Below, in pieces: positions 32,566-42,193 of a DNA stretch of 64,000 nucleotides. The position numbers and the translations under genes were made by a program. Position 1 is the stretch's first letter. Every line of letters begins with the position of its first letter. The stretch is taken from the NCBI GenBank assembly GCA_030018695.1, contig JASEHI010000001.1:60391-124390 (forward strand), read 5' to 3'. Origin of the DNA: Anaerolineales bacterium (GTDB lineage: Bacteria > Chloroflexota > Anaerolineae > Anaerolineales > Villigracilaceae). The notes under the pieces were generated by a model. That model saw only the letters and a program-made list of their open reading frames with translations, was not told where the DNA came from and did not search any database.

Positions 32566-33242
32566 CCACCTGGGTGGTGAAGGTGACCAAAAACATAAAT
32601 CCGTCCGGCAAACAAGGCTTGCTGCGCAGCCTGCTGACAGCAAGCGTTGTCATTCTTCTGCTCATCGGACTTTCCTACACCCTTCGCTCGCAAATCCTTA
32701 CCGGCGCGGCCGACTTCCTGATCGTTGAGGATCGCCTCCAAACGGCGGATATGATCTTCGTGCTGAACGGGGATCACGACACACGTCCGTTTCGAGCCAG
32801 CGAACTGTATCAGCAGGGACTCGCCCCGCTCATCGTCATCGCCCGGGCCGAGAGCCTGCCGGCTGAAAAACTTGGCCTGGCGCCCAACGACACGGATATT
32901 TCCATCGGTGTGATGAAGGAACTGGGCGTGCCGCCCGAAAAGATCGTCGTTCTCCCCATCGAAGGAGGCACAACCAGCACTTTCGACGAGGCGATTGCGC
33001 TGCGCCAATATATTGAATCCCAGAACATTCGGAACATCATTCTCCTCACATCCGCCTTTCACACCCGCCGCGCAAAGTGGATCTTCGACAAAGAACTTGC
33101 CGGGCTGCCGGTCAGGCTCGAGGTCGCGGCTGTGCCACACTACGACTTTAACGAGACCAATTGGTGGCAAAGCGAGGATGGATTGATCACGATGAACAAT
33201 GAGTACATAAAGTTGGCCTATTATTTCGTGAAATACCGGTGA
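32562..33242 (+). CDS. YdcF/DUF218-family protein
   Basis: A 226-residue protein with one N-terminal helix (about residues 22-42) and an outside DUF218 domain: TADMIFVLNGDHDTRPFRASELYQQGLAPLIVIARAE, the acidic loop EGGTTSTFDEAIALRQYIESQNIRNIILLTSAFHTRRAKWIFD with conserved Thr-Glu/Asp and the S-x-H-x-R motif. The family includes SanA and ElyC, linked with envelope barrier functions. Coupled to the rhomboid gene by a 4-bp overlap. Confidence 0.85.
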   Translation: MTTWVVKVTKNINPSGKQGLLRSLLTASVVILLLIGLSYTLRSQILTGAADFLIVEDRLQTADMIFVLNGDHDTRPFRASELYQQGLAPLIVIARAESLPAEKLGLAPNDTDISIGVMKELGVPPEKIVVLPIEGGTTSTFDEAIALRQYIESQNIRNIILLTSAFHTRRAKWIFDKELAGLPVRLEVAAVPHYDFNETNWWQSEDGLITMNNEYIKLAYYFVKYR

Positions 33243-33301
33243 GGTGGTGATAATTGAAAAGTCGCCATGAACTACGTTCACCACCAAGCATGAAAAAGGA
33301 A

Positions 33302-33356
33302 TCCAACGTCTCCTGACGTTGGAGGTTGCAGGAACGCCGAAGTCGGGAGACTTCGG
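33302..33356. repeat. Paired palindromes before acs
   Basis: TCCAACGTCTCCTGACGTTGGA (33302-33323) and CCGAAGTCGGGAGACTTCGG (33337-33356) are two unrelated hairpins 13 bp apart, same design as at 2609 and 60530. Confidence 0.65.
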
Positions 33357-33447
33357 ACTCCGTGCGCTATTTTCATACCAGATACCCGTATCTCTTCATT
33401 AACAAAAGGCGTTCTATCAATAAATACCACCCGCCAGGAGGAATCAG

Positions 33448-35352
33448 ATGAGCACTGCGAATATGCCTGAAATGGAAGGCGAAGTTTACTTTCCCTCACA
33501 ACAGGTAATCGAGCAAGCCTATGTCAAAGACTGGGATGCGCTCGCCAAACGCGCCAGCGCCGACCTGTCCGGTTTTTGGGAAGAACAGGCCGAGGAACTG
33601 GAATGGTTCCAGAAATGGGACACAGTGCTGGATGATTCGGACAAACCTTTCTTCAAGTGGTTTGTCGGGGGCAAGGTCAACATCACCCACAACTGCATTG
33701 ACCGCCATCTAAAGACCTTCCGCAAGAACAAACTGGCGCTTTTCTGGGAAAGCGAAGATGGCAAGCTGGAGCGCACATTTTCCTACTTTGCCGTCAACCG
33801 CGAAGTCAACCGCATGGCCAACATCATCAAGGCCATGGGCGTGCAGAAGAGCGACCGGGTCACCATCTACATGGGGCGCATCCCGGAGATTATTTTCGCC
33901 ATGCTGGCCTGCGCCAAGATCGGCGCCGTCCACTCGGTGGTCTTTGGCGGCTTCTCGGTGGACGCCCTGCAGGGGCGCATCGAGGACAGCCAATCCAAAC
34001 TGGTCATCACCTGCGACGGCAGCTACCAGAACGGCAAGGTCGTCGAACTCAAGCGCACAGTGGATGCCGCCCTCAAAGGCTGCGCCAGCGTTGAAAACGT
34101 TGTCGTGGTCAAGCGCACTGGTCACGAGGTGCCGATGGAAGCCGGGCGCGACCACTGGTATCATGACATGTGCGCCCTGCCCATCGCCAATGGCAAGTGC
34201 GCCACCGAAGTGATGGACGCGGAGGACCCGCTCTACATCCTTTACACCTCCGGCTCGACCGGCAAACCGAAGGCCATTGTTCACACGCATGGCGGCTATA
34301 TGGTCGGCGTTTACACCACCCTGAAATACGTCTTCGACCTGAAGGACGACGACCGCTGGTGGTGCGCCGCGGATCCGGGTTGGGTTACAGGACACTCTTA
34401 CATCGTCTACGGGCCGATGCTCAACGGCGCGACCTCGTTCATGTTCGAGGGCGGCCCGGCTTACCCCTATCCCAATCGCTGGTGGCAGTGCATCGAACGT
34501 TTTGGGATCACGGTCTTCTACACCGCCCCAACCGCCATCCGCGGCCTGATGCGCTTCGGCGAGGCCTGGCCGAACAAGCACGACCTCTCCTCCCTGCGCC
34601 TGTTGGGTTCGGTCGGCGAACCAATCAACCCCGAGGCCTGGAAGTGGTACTACCGCGTCATCGGCAAAGAACGATGCCCGATCATGGATACCTGGTGGCA
34701 GACCGAGACCGGCATGTTCATGATCACCCCAACTCCGAGCGTGCCACTCAAGCCCGGCTCCGCGACGCGTCCGTTCTTTGGACAGGAAGCTGAAATCTTG
34801 AACGAAGAAGGCCAACCTCTCCCGGACGGCGAAGAAGGCTATCTGGTGCTCAAGAATCCCTGGCCGGCCATGCTGCGCACCATCTATGGCGACCCTGAGC
34901 GTTACGTCACGCAGTATTGGAGCAAGTACCCCGGCAAGTACCTGACCGGCGACTCGGCCAAGCGCGATAAAGATGGCTACTTCTGGATCATCGGCCGCGT
35001 GGACGACGTAATCAAGGTCTCCGGGCATCGCCTGGGCACGGCGGAGGTCGAATCGGCCCTGGTCAGCCACCCGGCGGTAGCCGAGGCGGCCGCCATCGGT
35101 TTGCCGCATGATATCAAAGGGCAAGGTATCCACGTTTTCTGTCTGCTGCGGATGGGATTCAGCGCCTCACCCGAACTGGCCGAGGAGCTGCGCCAGCACG
35201 TCGCCACCCACCTGGGCCCTATAGCCCGCCCGGAGGAAGTCAAAATCGTGGAACAGCTTCCCAAGACCCGTTCCGGCAAGATCATGCGCCGGGTGCTCAA
35301 GGCGCGCGCTCAGGGTCTGCCGGAAGGCGACATCTCGACATTGGATGAGTAA
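33448..35352 (+). CDS. acs: Acetyl-CoA synthetase (AMP-forming)
   Basis: A 634-residue adenylating enzyme that makes acetyl-CoA from acetate, ATP and CoA. Landmarks: the N-terminal WFVGGKVNITHNCIDRHL, the P-loop-like LYILYTSGSTGKPKAIVHTHGGYMV (about residue 265), DTWWQTETGMFMITPTPSVPLKPGSA (acetate pocket), the hinge YFWIIGRVDDVIKVSGHRLGTAEVE and the acetylatable lysine in PKTRSGKIMRRVLKA. Length is as expected. Start at 33448 has CAGGAGGAAT. It stands alone, preceded by a hairpin doublet and followed by repeat-rich DNA. Confidence 0.96.
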   Translation: MSTANMPEMEGEVYFPSQQVIEQAYVKDWDALAKRASADLSGFWEEQAEELEWFQKWDTVLDDSDKPFFKWFVGGKVNITHNCIDRHLKTFRKNKLALFWESEDGKLERTFSYFAVNREVNRMANIIKAMGVQKSDRVTIYMGRIPEIIFAMLACAKIGAVHSVVFGGFSVDALQGRIEDSQSKLVITCDGSYQNGKVVELKRTVDAALKGCASVENVVVVKRTGHEVPMEAGRDHWYHDMCALPIANGKCATEVMDAEDPLYILYTSGSTGKPKAIVHTHGGYMVGVYTTLKYVFDLKDDDRWWCAADPGWVTGHSYIVYGPMLNGATSFMFEGGPAYPYPNRWWQCIERFGITVFYTAPTAIRGLMRFGEAWPNKHDLSSLRLLGSVGEPINPEAWKWYYRVIGKERCPIMDTWWQTETGMFMITPTPSVPLKPGSATRPFFGQEAEILNEEGQPLPDGEEGYLVLKNPWPAMLRTIYGDPERYVTQYWSKYPGKYLTGDSAKRDKDGYFWIIGRVDDVIKVSGHRLGTAEVESALVSHPAVAEAAAIGLPHDIKGQGIHVFCLLRMGFSASPELAEELRQHVATHLGPIARPEEVKIVEQLPKTRSGKIMRRVLKARAQGLPEGDISTLDE

Positions 35353-35645
35353 GAGAACGCTGCATCGAATGCCACGAATTGACCGAAATTTTTAGCCTGC
35401 ACTGGCAGCAGGCCAGGGAGAAATTCGCGGAAATTCGATGCAAAAACAGAGCTGTTCAATGGGAAAGAAACAAAAAATATCTGTCATTGCGAGGGCGGTG
35501 TTCTTCCGCCCGAAGCAATCTCATGGCAGGGGAGGGGATTGCTTCATCGCCGCTATGCGCCCCTTCGAGGTGCAAGCGGCTGCTCGCAACGAGACAAAGC
35601 GAACGCCCCTCAGGGCAGGCCTCGCCGCCGAGACGTGTTCTACCT
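35353..35645. repeat. Repeat-rich non-coding stretch between acs and the rib operon
   Basis: No gene is visible. It contains GTCATTGCGAGGGCGGTG and ATTGCTTC-type words (35482-35550), part of the GAAGCAATC/GATTGCTTC REP-like family found in many bacterial genomes. It would form long hairpins and may act as a terminator for the two converging transcripts. Confidence 0.5.
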
Positions 35646-36119
35646 TCAGGGCCGTGGTAGTGCTTGCAAGAGATTTGCCATCTCGATGGCGCTCGCGGCC
35701 GCCGCAAAGCCCTTGTTCCCTGCCTTGGTGCCGGCCCGCTCGATGGCCTGTTCAATGGTGTCAGTGGTGAGCACGCCGAAAATGGTCGGCACGCCGGTGC
35801 TCAACCCCACAGCGGCCACTCCCTTGGCGGTCTCGGCGGCCACGTAGTCGAAGTGGGGGGTAGCGCCCCGGATGATGGCCCCCAGGCAAACGATGGCGTG
35901 GTAGCGGCCACTTTCGGCCAGCCGCTTGGCCACGAGGGGGATTTCTAGGGAGCCCGGCACCCACGTCACGTCCACACCTTCATCGGCCACTCCGTGCCGC
36001 CGCATGGCGTCGCGGGCCCCCTCCAGCAGTTTCCCGGAGATGAACTCGTTGAAACGGGAGACGACCACGGCGAAGCGGAGTCCCTCTCCAATCAGTCGGC
36101 CTTCGAATGTCTGTCCCAT
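35646..36119 (-). CDS. ribH: 6,7-dimethyl-8-ribityllumazine synthase
   Basis: A 157-residue lumazine synthase: [81 protein letters not shown] with the catalytic His, and [28 protein letters not shown]. It condenses the ribityl pyrimidine with dihydroxybutanone phosphate. It is the last gene of the ribD-ribE-ribBA-ribH operon. ACGGAGGAAAAACT precedes the start, 25 bp after ribBA. Confidence 0.95.
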   Translation of the reverse strand: MGQTFEGRLIGEGLRFAVVVSRFNEFISGKLLEGARDAMRRHGVADEGVDVTWVPGSLEIPLVAKRLAESGRYHAIVCLGAIIRGATPHFDYVAAETAKGVAAVGLSTGVPTIFGVLTTDTIEQAIERAGTKAGNKGFAAAASAIEMANLLQALPRP

Positions 36120-36144
36120 AGTTTTTCCTCCGTGTTACGGTTTT

Positions 36145-37356
36145 CTATTCGACTTCCAGCAGGTGTCCCAACTTCTCCCGCTTGGTTCGCAGGTAGGCGC
36201 GGTTCTCCGGCGTAGGAGGCACGAGCAGGGGGATGCACTCTACCACCCGCATCCCGTACCCCTCCAGTCCCACCACCTTGCGTGGGTTGTTGGTCAACAG
36301 GCGTAACTCCTCTACCCCCAGGTCAGCCAGGATCTGGGCGCCGGTGCCATAGTCCCGCAGGTCAGGGAGAAAGCCCAGCCGCTCGTTAGCCTCCACGGTG
36401 TCCAATCCCTGCTCTTGTAAGGCGTAGGCCCGCAGTTTGTTGCACAGGCCGATGCCCCGTCCCTCCTGGCGCATATAAAGGATGACTCCGCGCCCCTCGG
36501 CGCCGATGATCGCCATGGCCTTCTCCAATTGGGGGCCACAGTCGCAGCGCAGGGAGCCAAAGACCTCGCCGGTGAGGCACTCGGAGTGAGCGCGGACCAG
36601 CACCGGGCGGTCGCCGTCCACATCGCCTATCACCAGGGCCAGGTGGTGGAGTCCCGTGACAGTGTCTTCATAGGCCAAAACGGTGAACTCTCCGTGGCGG
36701 GTCGGCAGGCGGGCCTTGGCCATGCAGTGCACCAGCCTTTCGTGCCGCCAGCGGTAGGCAATCAAGTCGGCGATGGTGATGATTTTCAGATCGTGGGTCG
36801 TGGCGAAGGCTTCCAGTTGTGGCAGCCGGGCCATGCTGCCGTCCTCGGCCATAATCTCGCAGATGACACCGGCCGGGGACAACCCGGCCAGGCGGGCCAG
36901 GTCTATTGCCGCTTCGGTATGCCCGGCGCGTATCAACACCCCACCCTCGCGCGCCCGCAAGGGGAAGACGTGGCCCGGTATCGTCAGGTCCTCCGACTTT
37001 GTGGGCGGATCGGCCAGCGCCCGCACGGTGATAGCCCGATCGTAGGCCGAGATGCCGGTCGTGGTCCCGTGACGTGCATCCACCGAGACGGTGAAGGCCG
37101 TCTCGAAGCGCGAGGTGTTCGCATTGGAGGGCGTCATCATCGGGATACGCAACGCCTCCAGCCGCTCGGCGGGCAGAGCGACGCAGACCAACCCGCGCCC
37201 GTGAAGCGTCATAAAGTTGATTGCTTCCGCCGTGACTTTATCGGCCGCCAGCACCAGGTCGCCTTCGTTCTCGCGGTCCTCGTCGTCCACCACGATGATC
37301 ATACGCCCGGCCTGCAGGTCCTCTAAAGCCTCCGGAATTGCTGCCAGTGCCATCAT
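36145..37356 (-). CDS. ribBA: Bifunctional DHBP synthase / GTP cyclohydrolase II
   Basis: A 403-residue fusion. The first half is 3,4-dihydroxy-2-butanone-4-phosphate synthase: [23 protein letters not shown], and the substrate segment [20 protein letters not shown]. The second half is GTP cyclohydrolase II: zinc Cys cluster in [23 protein letters not shown] and [29 protein letters not shown]. It supplies both precursors for RibH and RibD. Two adjacent ATG codons follow GGAGG; the second (37353) has slightly better spacing. Confidence 0.95.
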   Translation of the reverse strand: MMALAAIPEALEDLQAGRMIIVVDDEDRENEGDLVLAADKVTAEAINFMTLHGRGLVCVALPAERLEALRIPMMTPSNANTSRFETAFTVSVDARHGTTTGISAYDRAITVRALADPPTKSEDLTIPGHVFPLRAREGGVLIRAGHTEAAIDLARLAGLSPAGVICEIMAEDGSMARLPQLEAFATTHDLKIITIADLIAYRWRHERLVHCMAKARLPTRHGEFTVLAYEDTVTGLHHLALVIGDVDGDRPVLVRAHSECLTGEVFGSLRCDCGPQLEKAMAIIGAEGRGVILYMRQEGRGIGLCNKLRAYALQEQGLDTVEANERLGFLPDLRDYGTGAQILADLGVEELRLLTNNPRKVVGLEGYGMRVVECIPLLVPPTPENRAYLRTKREKLGHLLEVE

Positions 37357-37365
37357 GCCTCCTTT

Positions 37366-37974
37366 TTAGGGTCTTTTAATATAATCCCTTGCCATGAGAA
37401 ATCGCTCCACGTACTTGCCCAAGATGTCCACCTCGAGGTTCACCCGGCTGCCTACCCGGTAATTGCCGGCAATGGTGCGGGCCAGGGTATAGGGGATGAA
37501 GGAGATGGTGAAGCCATCCGCCGACCGATCCACCACCGTCAGGCTCATCCCATCCACGGCGATGAAGCCCTTGGACGCCACGTAGCGCATCACCGCAGGC
37601 GGGGCGGCGAAAGTGGCGATGACCGTCTCCCCTGCGGGCCTCAGAACTCGCACGCTGCCGACCTCGTCCACATGCCCCTGCACGAAGTGGCCGCCCATGC
37701 GCGCTCCCAGCGCCAGGCCGCGCTCCAAGTTGACCGGGCTGCCCGGCCGCAGCCCGCCCAGGTTGGTGCGTCGCAGGGTCTCCGGCGACAGGTCTGCGGC
37801 GAAGTGGTCGGCTGCCACCTTCGTCACCGTCAGACAGGCGCCGTTGACGGAGATGCTATCGCCGACGTGCGTTCCTTCCAGCACCTGCCGGGTGGCTACT
37901 TCCAATACCGCCGATTCGCCTCGCCGCTCCAGGCGACTGACCTTGCCCTTCTCCTCCACAATGCCGCTAAACAT
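37366..37974 (-). CDS. ribE: Riboflavin synthase alpha chain
   Basis: A 202-residue enzyme with two lumazine-binding repeats, starting MFSGIVEEKGKVSRLERRG; VGDSISVNGACLTVTKVAADHFAADLSPETLRRTNLGGL and the second ASKGFIAVDGMSLTVVDRSADGFTISFIPYTLARTIAG. It dismutates two lumazine molecules into riboflavin. The start ATG follows the ribD stop directly (TAGATG), indicating coupled translation. Confidence 0.95.
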   Translation of the reverse strand: MFSGIVEEKGKVSRLERRGESAVLEVATRQVLEGTHVGDSISVNGACLTVTKVAADHFAADLSPETLRRTNLGGLRPGSPVNLERGLALGARMGGHFVQGHVDEVGSVRVLRPAGETVIATFAAPPAVMRYVASKGFIAVDGMSLTVVDRSADGFTISFIPYTLARTIAGNYRVGSRVNLEVDILGKYVERFLMARDYIKRP

Positions 37975-39081
37975 CTAGGCCGCCTCCCGAATGGGGTATC
38001 CGCTGATCAAGACGTCAGGTCCCAGTTGGCGAACGCGGACGCGCTCCAGCCGCCATGCTTCGGCGATGCAGGCCACGCCTGCCCCTCCAACGGGTGTCGG
38101 GGCGTCGCGCCCGCCGATGATCAGGGGGGCGAGGAAGGCCAGGGCTTTATCCACCAGTCCGTGGGCGAAGAAACTGCCCAAGACCGTCCCGCCGCCCTCC
38201 ACCAGCAGGCTGGTGACTTGCCGCTGCCCTAGCGTTGCCAGCAGCGCTGTGAGGCTGACACGTCCATCGTCGGCGGGCAGCACCAGCACCTCGACGCCGC
38301 CAGCCATCAGCGCCTGGTGGCGCTCTGCCGGCATGACCTCCGTGGCTGCGATCACCGTCCGGCCGGGCAGGGCCGCATCGAGCACACGGGCCGTGGGCGG
38401 GATACGTCCCGTGCTATCGAGGATGACGCGCAGCGGGTGGCGCACGTCCGCCCTCTCCAGCCGCGCCGTGAGCAGCGGATCGTCGGTGATGACGGTCTCC
38501 ACGCCCACCAGGATGGCATCCACCTGATTGCGCAACCGGTGGACGTAGTGGCGAGCCACCGGACCGGTGATCCAACGCGCGTCGCCGGTGCGGGTGGCGA
38601 TCTTGCCGTCCAGGCTCATAGCGAACTTGGCGATGACGAAGGGGCGGCCGGTGGTGATCCAATGGGCAAAGACTTCGTTCAGGGCTCGGGCTTCGGCTCC
38701 CCGTTCGCCGACTATGGTACGTATGCCGGCCGCTTCCAGTTCGGCCCGCCCGCGACCCGCAACGAGCGGGTTGGGGTCGAACATGGCCAGGTGGACCTCG
38801 GCGACGCCGGCGGCGATGAGGGCCTGGGTACAAGGCGGTGTCCGTCCATGGTAACAGCAGGGTTCCAGGTTGACGTAGAGGGTGGCGCCGCGGGCCTGCT
38901 CGCCGGCCTGCCGCAGGGCGAATATCTCGGCGTGGGGCTCACCGGCGCAGGGATGAAACCCTTCGCCCACGATTCGACTGTCTTTGACCAGCACTGCCCC
39001 TACCATTGGGTTGGGACTGGTGCGCCCCCGGCCGCGTTCGGCCAGGCGCAAAGCGCGTTTCATGAGATCTTGCTGTCCCAT
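37975..39081 (-). CDS. ribD: Bifunctional riboflavin deaminase/reductase
   Basis: A 368-residue fusion. The deaminase half has the zinc site PHAEIFALRQAG and the P-C-x-x-C-like EPCCYHGRTPPCTQALIAAGV. The reductase half starts near residue 150: RPFVIAKFAMSLDGKIATRTGDARWITG, with VDAILVGVETVITDDPLLTARL and SLLVEGGGTVLGSFF. It performs the second and third steps of the pathway. First gene of the rib operon, directly downstream of the FMN riboswitch; GGAGCAGGTCA gives a modest ribosome site. Confidence 0.95.
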   Translation of the reverse strand: MGQQDLMKRALRLAERGRGRTSPNPMVGAVLVKDSRIVGEGFHPCAGEPHAEIFALRQAGEQARGATLYVNLEPCCYHGRTPPCTQALIAAGVAEVHLAMFDPNPLVAGRGRAELEAAGIRTIVGERGAEARALNEVFAHWITTGRPFVIAKFAMSLDGKIATRTGDARWITGPVARHYVHRLRNQVDAILVGVETVITDDPLLTARLERADVRHPLRVILDSTGRIPPTARVLDAALPGRTVIAATEVMPAERHQALMAGGVEVLVLPADDGRVSLTALLATLGQRQVTSLLVEGGGTVLGSFFAHGLVDKALAFLAPLIIGGRDAPTPVGGAGVACIAEAWRLERVRVRQLGPDVLISGYPIREAA

Positions 39082-39150
39082 TGACCTGCTCCAAAGGGAA
39101 CGCCCCGTGGGGCATTGTGCTCACACACGGGGCAAGAAGACGCAGCATGA

Positions 39151-39183
39151 CGAAAACCCCGAAGACCGTGTGGCCTTCGGGGC
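39151..39183 (-). terminator. Riboswitch-linked intrinsic terminator
   Basis: On the minus strand GCCCCGAAGG-CCACACGG-TCTTCGGGG is followed by TTTTCGTC. Its first arm is complementary to CCTTCGGGGC at the 5' end of the FMN aptamer, giving a plausible alternative pairing for FMN-dependent termination before ribD. Confidence 0.7.
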
Positions 39184-39225
39184 GTGAATCATCGCATCCT
39201 GCGCTGCAGGACGCGGCTGTGCCAC

Positions 39226-39427
39226 TCACCTTCTTTCATCCGGACTGTAACCGTCGGCCCCGGAGTTCACTTGCACCGCACTGCGTTTGGTGCAGTGCAG
39301 GTGTCACCGGATCATGCCTGAGATTCTTCGCTACTCCTTCGCTGCGCTCAGGACATGGCTCAGAATGACATACAGGCTCGCGGGCTTTACCGCCGATCGG
39401 GAATTTCACCCTGCCCCGAAGGTCTAT
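39226..39427 (-). ncRNA. FMN riboswitch (RFN element) of the rib operon
   Basis: Read on the minus strand: ACCTTCGGGGCAGGGTGAAA then TTCCCGATCGGCGGTAAAGC, CCGCGAGC, GATCCGGTG, CCGACGGTTACAGTCCGGAT and GAAAGAAGGT, the conserved RFN blocks in order, with ACCTTC/GAAGGT as P1. FMN binding should switch off ribD-ribE-ribBA-ribH. Between CCCGCGAGC and GATCCGGTG lies an enlarged arm of about 60 nt (39315-39375) made of a genome repeat, TCATTCTGAGCCATGTCCTG and AGCGAAGAATCT. A second enlarged arm holds CTGCACTGC/GCAGTGCGG. Confidence 0.92.
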
Positions 39428-39485
39428 ATTCAATTGTACGAAATTATATCCCGCTCACGAAAACGTGTCAAACCTCTCTTGATGG

Positions 39486-39677
39486 TTACGCCTTGAGGAT
39501 GCACTCCACCGGGCAAACGGCGATGCACTGGGGCGCGTCGTAGTGACCGACACACTCCACGCAGGTGGCGGCATCAATGACGTAGAGAACGCCGTCACCT
39601 TCGCTGATCGAATCGGTCGGGCATTCCGGCACGCACGCGCCACATGCGATGCACTCTTCGGTGATTTTCATTGCCAT
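39486..39677 (-). CDS. 2[4Fe-4S] ferredoxin
   Basis: A 63-residue electron carrier with two iron-sulfur motifs: CIACGACVPECPTDSI (C-x2-C-x2-C-x3-CP) and CVECVGHYDAPQCIAVCPVECI, in which the spacing C-x2-C-x8-C marks the Allochromatium-type ferredoxins with unequal cluster potentials. AGGAGAAACAAACT precedes the start. It is not near an obvious oxidoreductase; partners are unknown. Confidence 0.92.
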   Translation of the reverse strand: MAMKITEECIACGACVPECPTDSISEGDGVLYVIDAATCVECVGHYDAPQCIAVCPVECILKA

Positions 39678-39774
39678 AGTTTGTTTCTCCTGATATTGAT
39701 TAAAGTTAACCTTAAAATTACTTTATAGGCGCATGGGTGTCAAATGACAAATGTCTTGGGTTTGACCGCTTTTG

Positions 39775-40269
39775 TCATAGCGATTTTTCCAGGCGCAGAG
39801 TCTCCCGGCGAGCCAGCCAGAGCGGTATTATACCGAAAATGCCAAAGGCTATGTCCGCCAGTCCCCACAAGGGCGGGATGCCGCGCACTGCCCCGAAGAC
39901 CAGCGCCCAGGGAATGATCAGGACACAGGCAATCATCCCGTACTCGATGATCCAGCGGTTGCGCACCGGGTCCTTGATGGCTCCCAGGAACGAGATGGCG
40001 ATGACAATGTGGCCGAACGCCAGCCAGTCTGTGCCGTATGCCAGAAAGGGATACTGCCCGTACCCGTTCTGGACACCAGCGTTGACACGCCCGATCCACT
40101 CACCCAGCCCAGGCATCCGCGCTCCAAGCGCGGACCCAGGACCTGCCAGCCGGTCTAGCAGGCCGAGTTCCCACCGGAGCGGGATGGCCGTCAACCCGCT
40201 GGCGGCCAGAGCGAGCATAAAGAAAATCAAAATGGTTCGGACAAGACGCAGACGGTTCTTGTTGATCAT
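39775..40269 (-). CDS. Four-helix membrane protein of unknown function
   Basis: The start at 40269 is used because GAGGAGGTCGTT lies directly upstream; the ORF to 40440 is a shadow. The 164-residue protein has an N-terminal helix (LVRTILIFFMLALAASGLTAI), an outside segment with WIGRVNAGVQNGYGQYPFLAYGTDWLAFGH, and three more helices ending in a basic tail. The GYGQYPFLAYGTDWLAFGH phrase suggests conservation, but no known family is recognised with confidence. Confidence 0.65.
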   Translation of the reverse strand: MINKNRLRLVRTILIFFMLALAASGLTAIPLRWELGLLDRLAGPGSALGARMPGLGEWIGRVNAGVQNGYGQYPFLAYGTDWLAFGHIVIAISFLGAIKDPVRNRWIIEYGMIACVLIIPWALVFGAVRGIPPLWGLADIAFGIFGIIPLWLARRETLRLEKSL

Positions 40270-40378
40270 AACGACCTCCTCGCCTTGAAACATAACAAAC
40301 CGGAGGTTGCATTTGCTATCATTCCTCCTCCAGTCGCTCTCCGCGCTTGCAGTGGCTAAGCCCCTGCAGAAACAATCT

Positions 40379-41881
40379 CTAGATTTTGTACAACTCGTCG
40401 TACTTGGCGCGCAGGTAAGCGATATACGGCTGGATGGCAATCTCAGAGCCGGTCACCCGTTTCACCAATTCCGGCGCGGTGTACTTGCGCCCGTGAGTAT
40501 AGATGTTCTCTTTCAGCCATGTATGCAGCCTGTCGAACTTGCCCTGCTTCATCTCTGCCGGGATTTCGGGATGCGCCTCGAGCGCCGCGGCATAGAACTG
40601 CGCCCCGAGCAGGTTGCCCAGCGTGTAACCCTGGAACATGCCGCCAACGATGCCGCCGAACCAGTGAACGTCCTGCAAACAGCCATCCTTGTCGTCCGGG
40701 GCGCGCAGGCCAAAATCCGCCTCGAAGCGTTCGTGCCAGGCTGCGGGCAAATCCTTCACCGCCAGTGTGCCTTCCAGCATTTGCAGCTCAAAGTCGAAGC
40801 GCAGCATGACGTGCAGGTTATAGGTCACTTCGTCGGCGTCCGTGCGGATGAGTGAACGTTGGACTTTGTTGATCGCGCGGTAGAAGGTCTCCAGCGAGAC
40901 GTTCTTCAGGTGTGGGAAGGTCTTTTGCAAATCAGGATAGAAATACTCCCAGAAGCCGCGGCTGCGCCCGACCAGGTTCTCCCAGGTGCGGGATTGGGAT
41001 TCGTGGACGCCGGCCGAGGTCCCGGAAGCGAGCGGAGTCCCCTCGTAAGCCGGGTTGACGCCCTGCTCGTACATGGCGTGTCCGGCCTCGTGGATCATGC
41101 TGAACAGGCAGTCGCCCAGGTCATTTTCCTGGACGCGCGTCGTGATGCGCACGTCGTTGACCGAGAAACTGGTCGTGAAGGGGTGATGGGTTTTGTCGTC
41201 CCGCCCGCGTTCGTAATCAAAGCCCAGGCGTTTGACGACCTGGCACGAGAAGGCGATCTGCCCCTCTTCGGGGAAAGTCTGTTTCAGGCAGGCGTCGTCC
41301 GCCGCGGGCTGGGAGGTGATCGCCTGCACAATGGGCACCAGGTTCTCGCGCAGTTGCGCAAATAACGCCCGCACCGAGGCGGCTTTCATGCCGTAATCGG
41401 CCATGTCTATCAGCGGGTCGGCGATGTGTGCGTAGCCGGGGAAGTAATTGGCAAATTCGCGACTCAGCTCGAGGGTCTTTTCGAGATGCGGGCGGACCTT
41501 GGCAAAGTCATCCGCCGGGCGCGCCTGCGTCCAGGCCTGGTAGGACGCGGCCTGATGCGCAGAGAGGCGCGCGACGAATTCTGGTGGCACCTTGGTGGCG
41601 CGTTCGTAGTCACGCCGCGTGACGCGGATCAGGCTGGCGTCGTCCGAATCGTAGGGCAGGCTCTCGGCGTATTTCTGCAAATCATCCAACAGTTTGCCGA
41701 CCGCCGGGTCAATGATTTTTTCCTGCGACATCTGCGCCAGCATGGCCATCTGGCGACCGCGCGCCGCCGCCCCGCCCGGCGGCATGTAGGTGGACTGGTC
41801 CCAGCCGAGCAGCATGCCGATGTGGTCGAGGTCGTAGATTTCTTGCAGGCGTTGTTTGAGTTCTTGCAGTTTTTGTTCCAT
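40379..41881 (-). CDS. M32 family metallocarboxypeptidase (Taq-type)
   Basis: A 500-residue zinc carboxypeptidase. The zinc site is MIHEAGHAMYEQGV (HExxH at about residue 265) with the downstream Glu in SGTSAGVHESQSRTWENLVGRS. IDNIADPLIDMADYG-like and DVRITTRVQENDLGDCLFSMIHE match the family. The protein removes C-terminal residues in the cytosol. Normal length (about 500). The upstream leader from 41882 has CTTGCGGGTG-type REP words but no clear promoter. Confidence 0.93.
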   Translation of the reverse strand: MEQKLQELKQRLQEIYDLDHIGMLLGWDQSTYMPPGGAAARGRQMAMLAQMSQEKIIDPAVGKLLDDLQKYAESLPYDSDDASLIRVTRRDYERATKVPPEFVARLSAHQAASYQAWTQARPADDFAKVRPHLEKTLELSREFANYFPGYAHIADPLIDMADYGMKAASVRALFAQLRENLVPIVQAITSQPAADDACLKQTFPEEGQIAFSCQVVKRLGFDYERGRDDKTHHPFTTSFSVNDVRITTRVQENDLGDCLFSMIHEAGHAMYEQGVNPAYEGTPLASGTSAGVHESQSRTWENLVGRSRGFWEYFYPDLQKTFPHLKNVSLETFYRAINKVQRSLIRTDADEVTYNLHVMLRFDFELQMLEGTLAVKDLPAAWHERFEADFGLRAPDDKDGCLQDVHWFGGIVGGMFQGYTLGNLLGAQFYAAALEAHPEIPAEMKQGKFDRLHTWLKENIYTHGRKYTAPELVKRVTGSEIAIQPYIAYLRAKYDELYKI

Positions 41882-42193
41882 GAGGGCTCCCTTGACCGTG
41901 TCTTTGCGAGCACCCGCGTTCTTTGCGGGGGCGTGGCAATCTCAACTCACATCTAATCCTATCTTTATAAGTCGTCACGACTATTTTACATCCAAAACCA
42001 AAAGGCGGGATCGAATCGGTCGCAAAGAACGCTCCCTCAGGGTGACAATTTGAGTAGGTTTTATTGAACCTTGCGCTGTAATACTAGCGTGATTTACGCT
42101 AGTTTACAAGCGAAAACCAGCTATTTAGATGGTTTGCTCGCGAAATAGATTCAAGACCATCCCTTCAATTCAAGACCTTCGCCAAAATCTGGC

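Noticed and set aside
33709-35133. Long minus-strand ORF of 474 codons opposite acs
   Set aside because: It lies wholly inside acs, which has all family motifs; high-GC codon use opens the antisense frame. Treated as a shadow.
38317-39084. Plus-strand ORFs opposite ribD and ribBA
   Set aside because: Antisense shadows of the well-supported rib operon.
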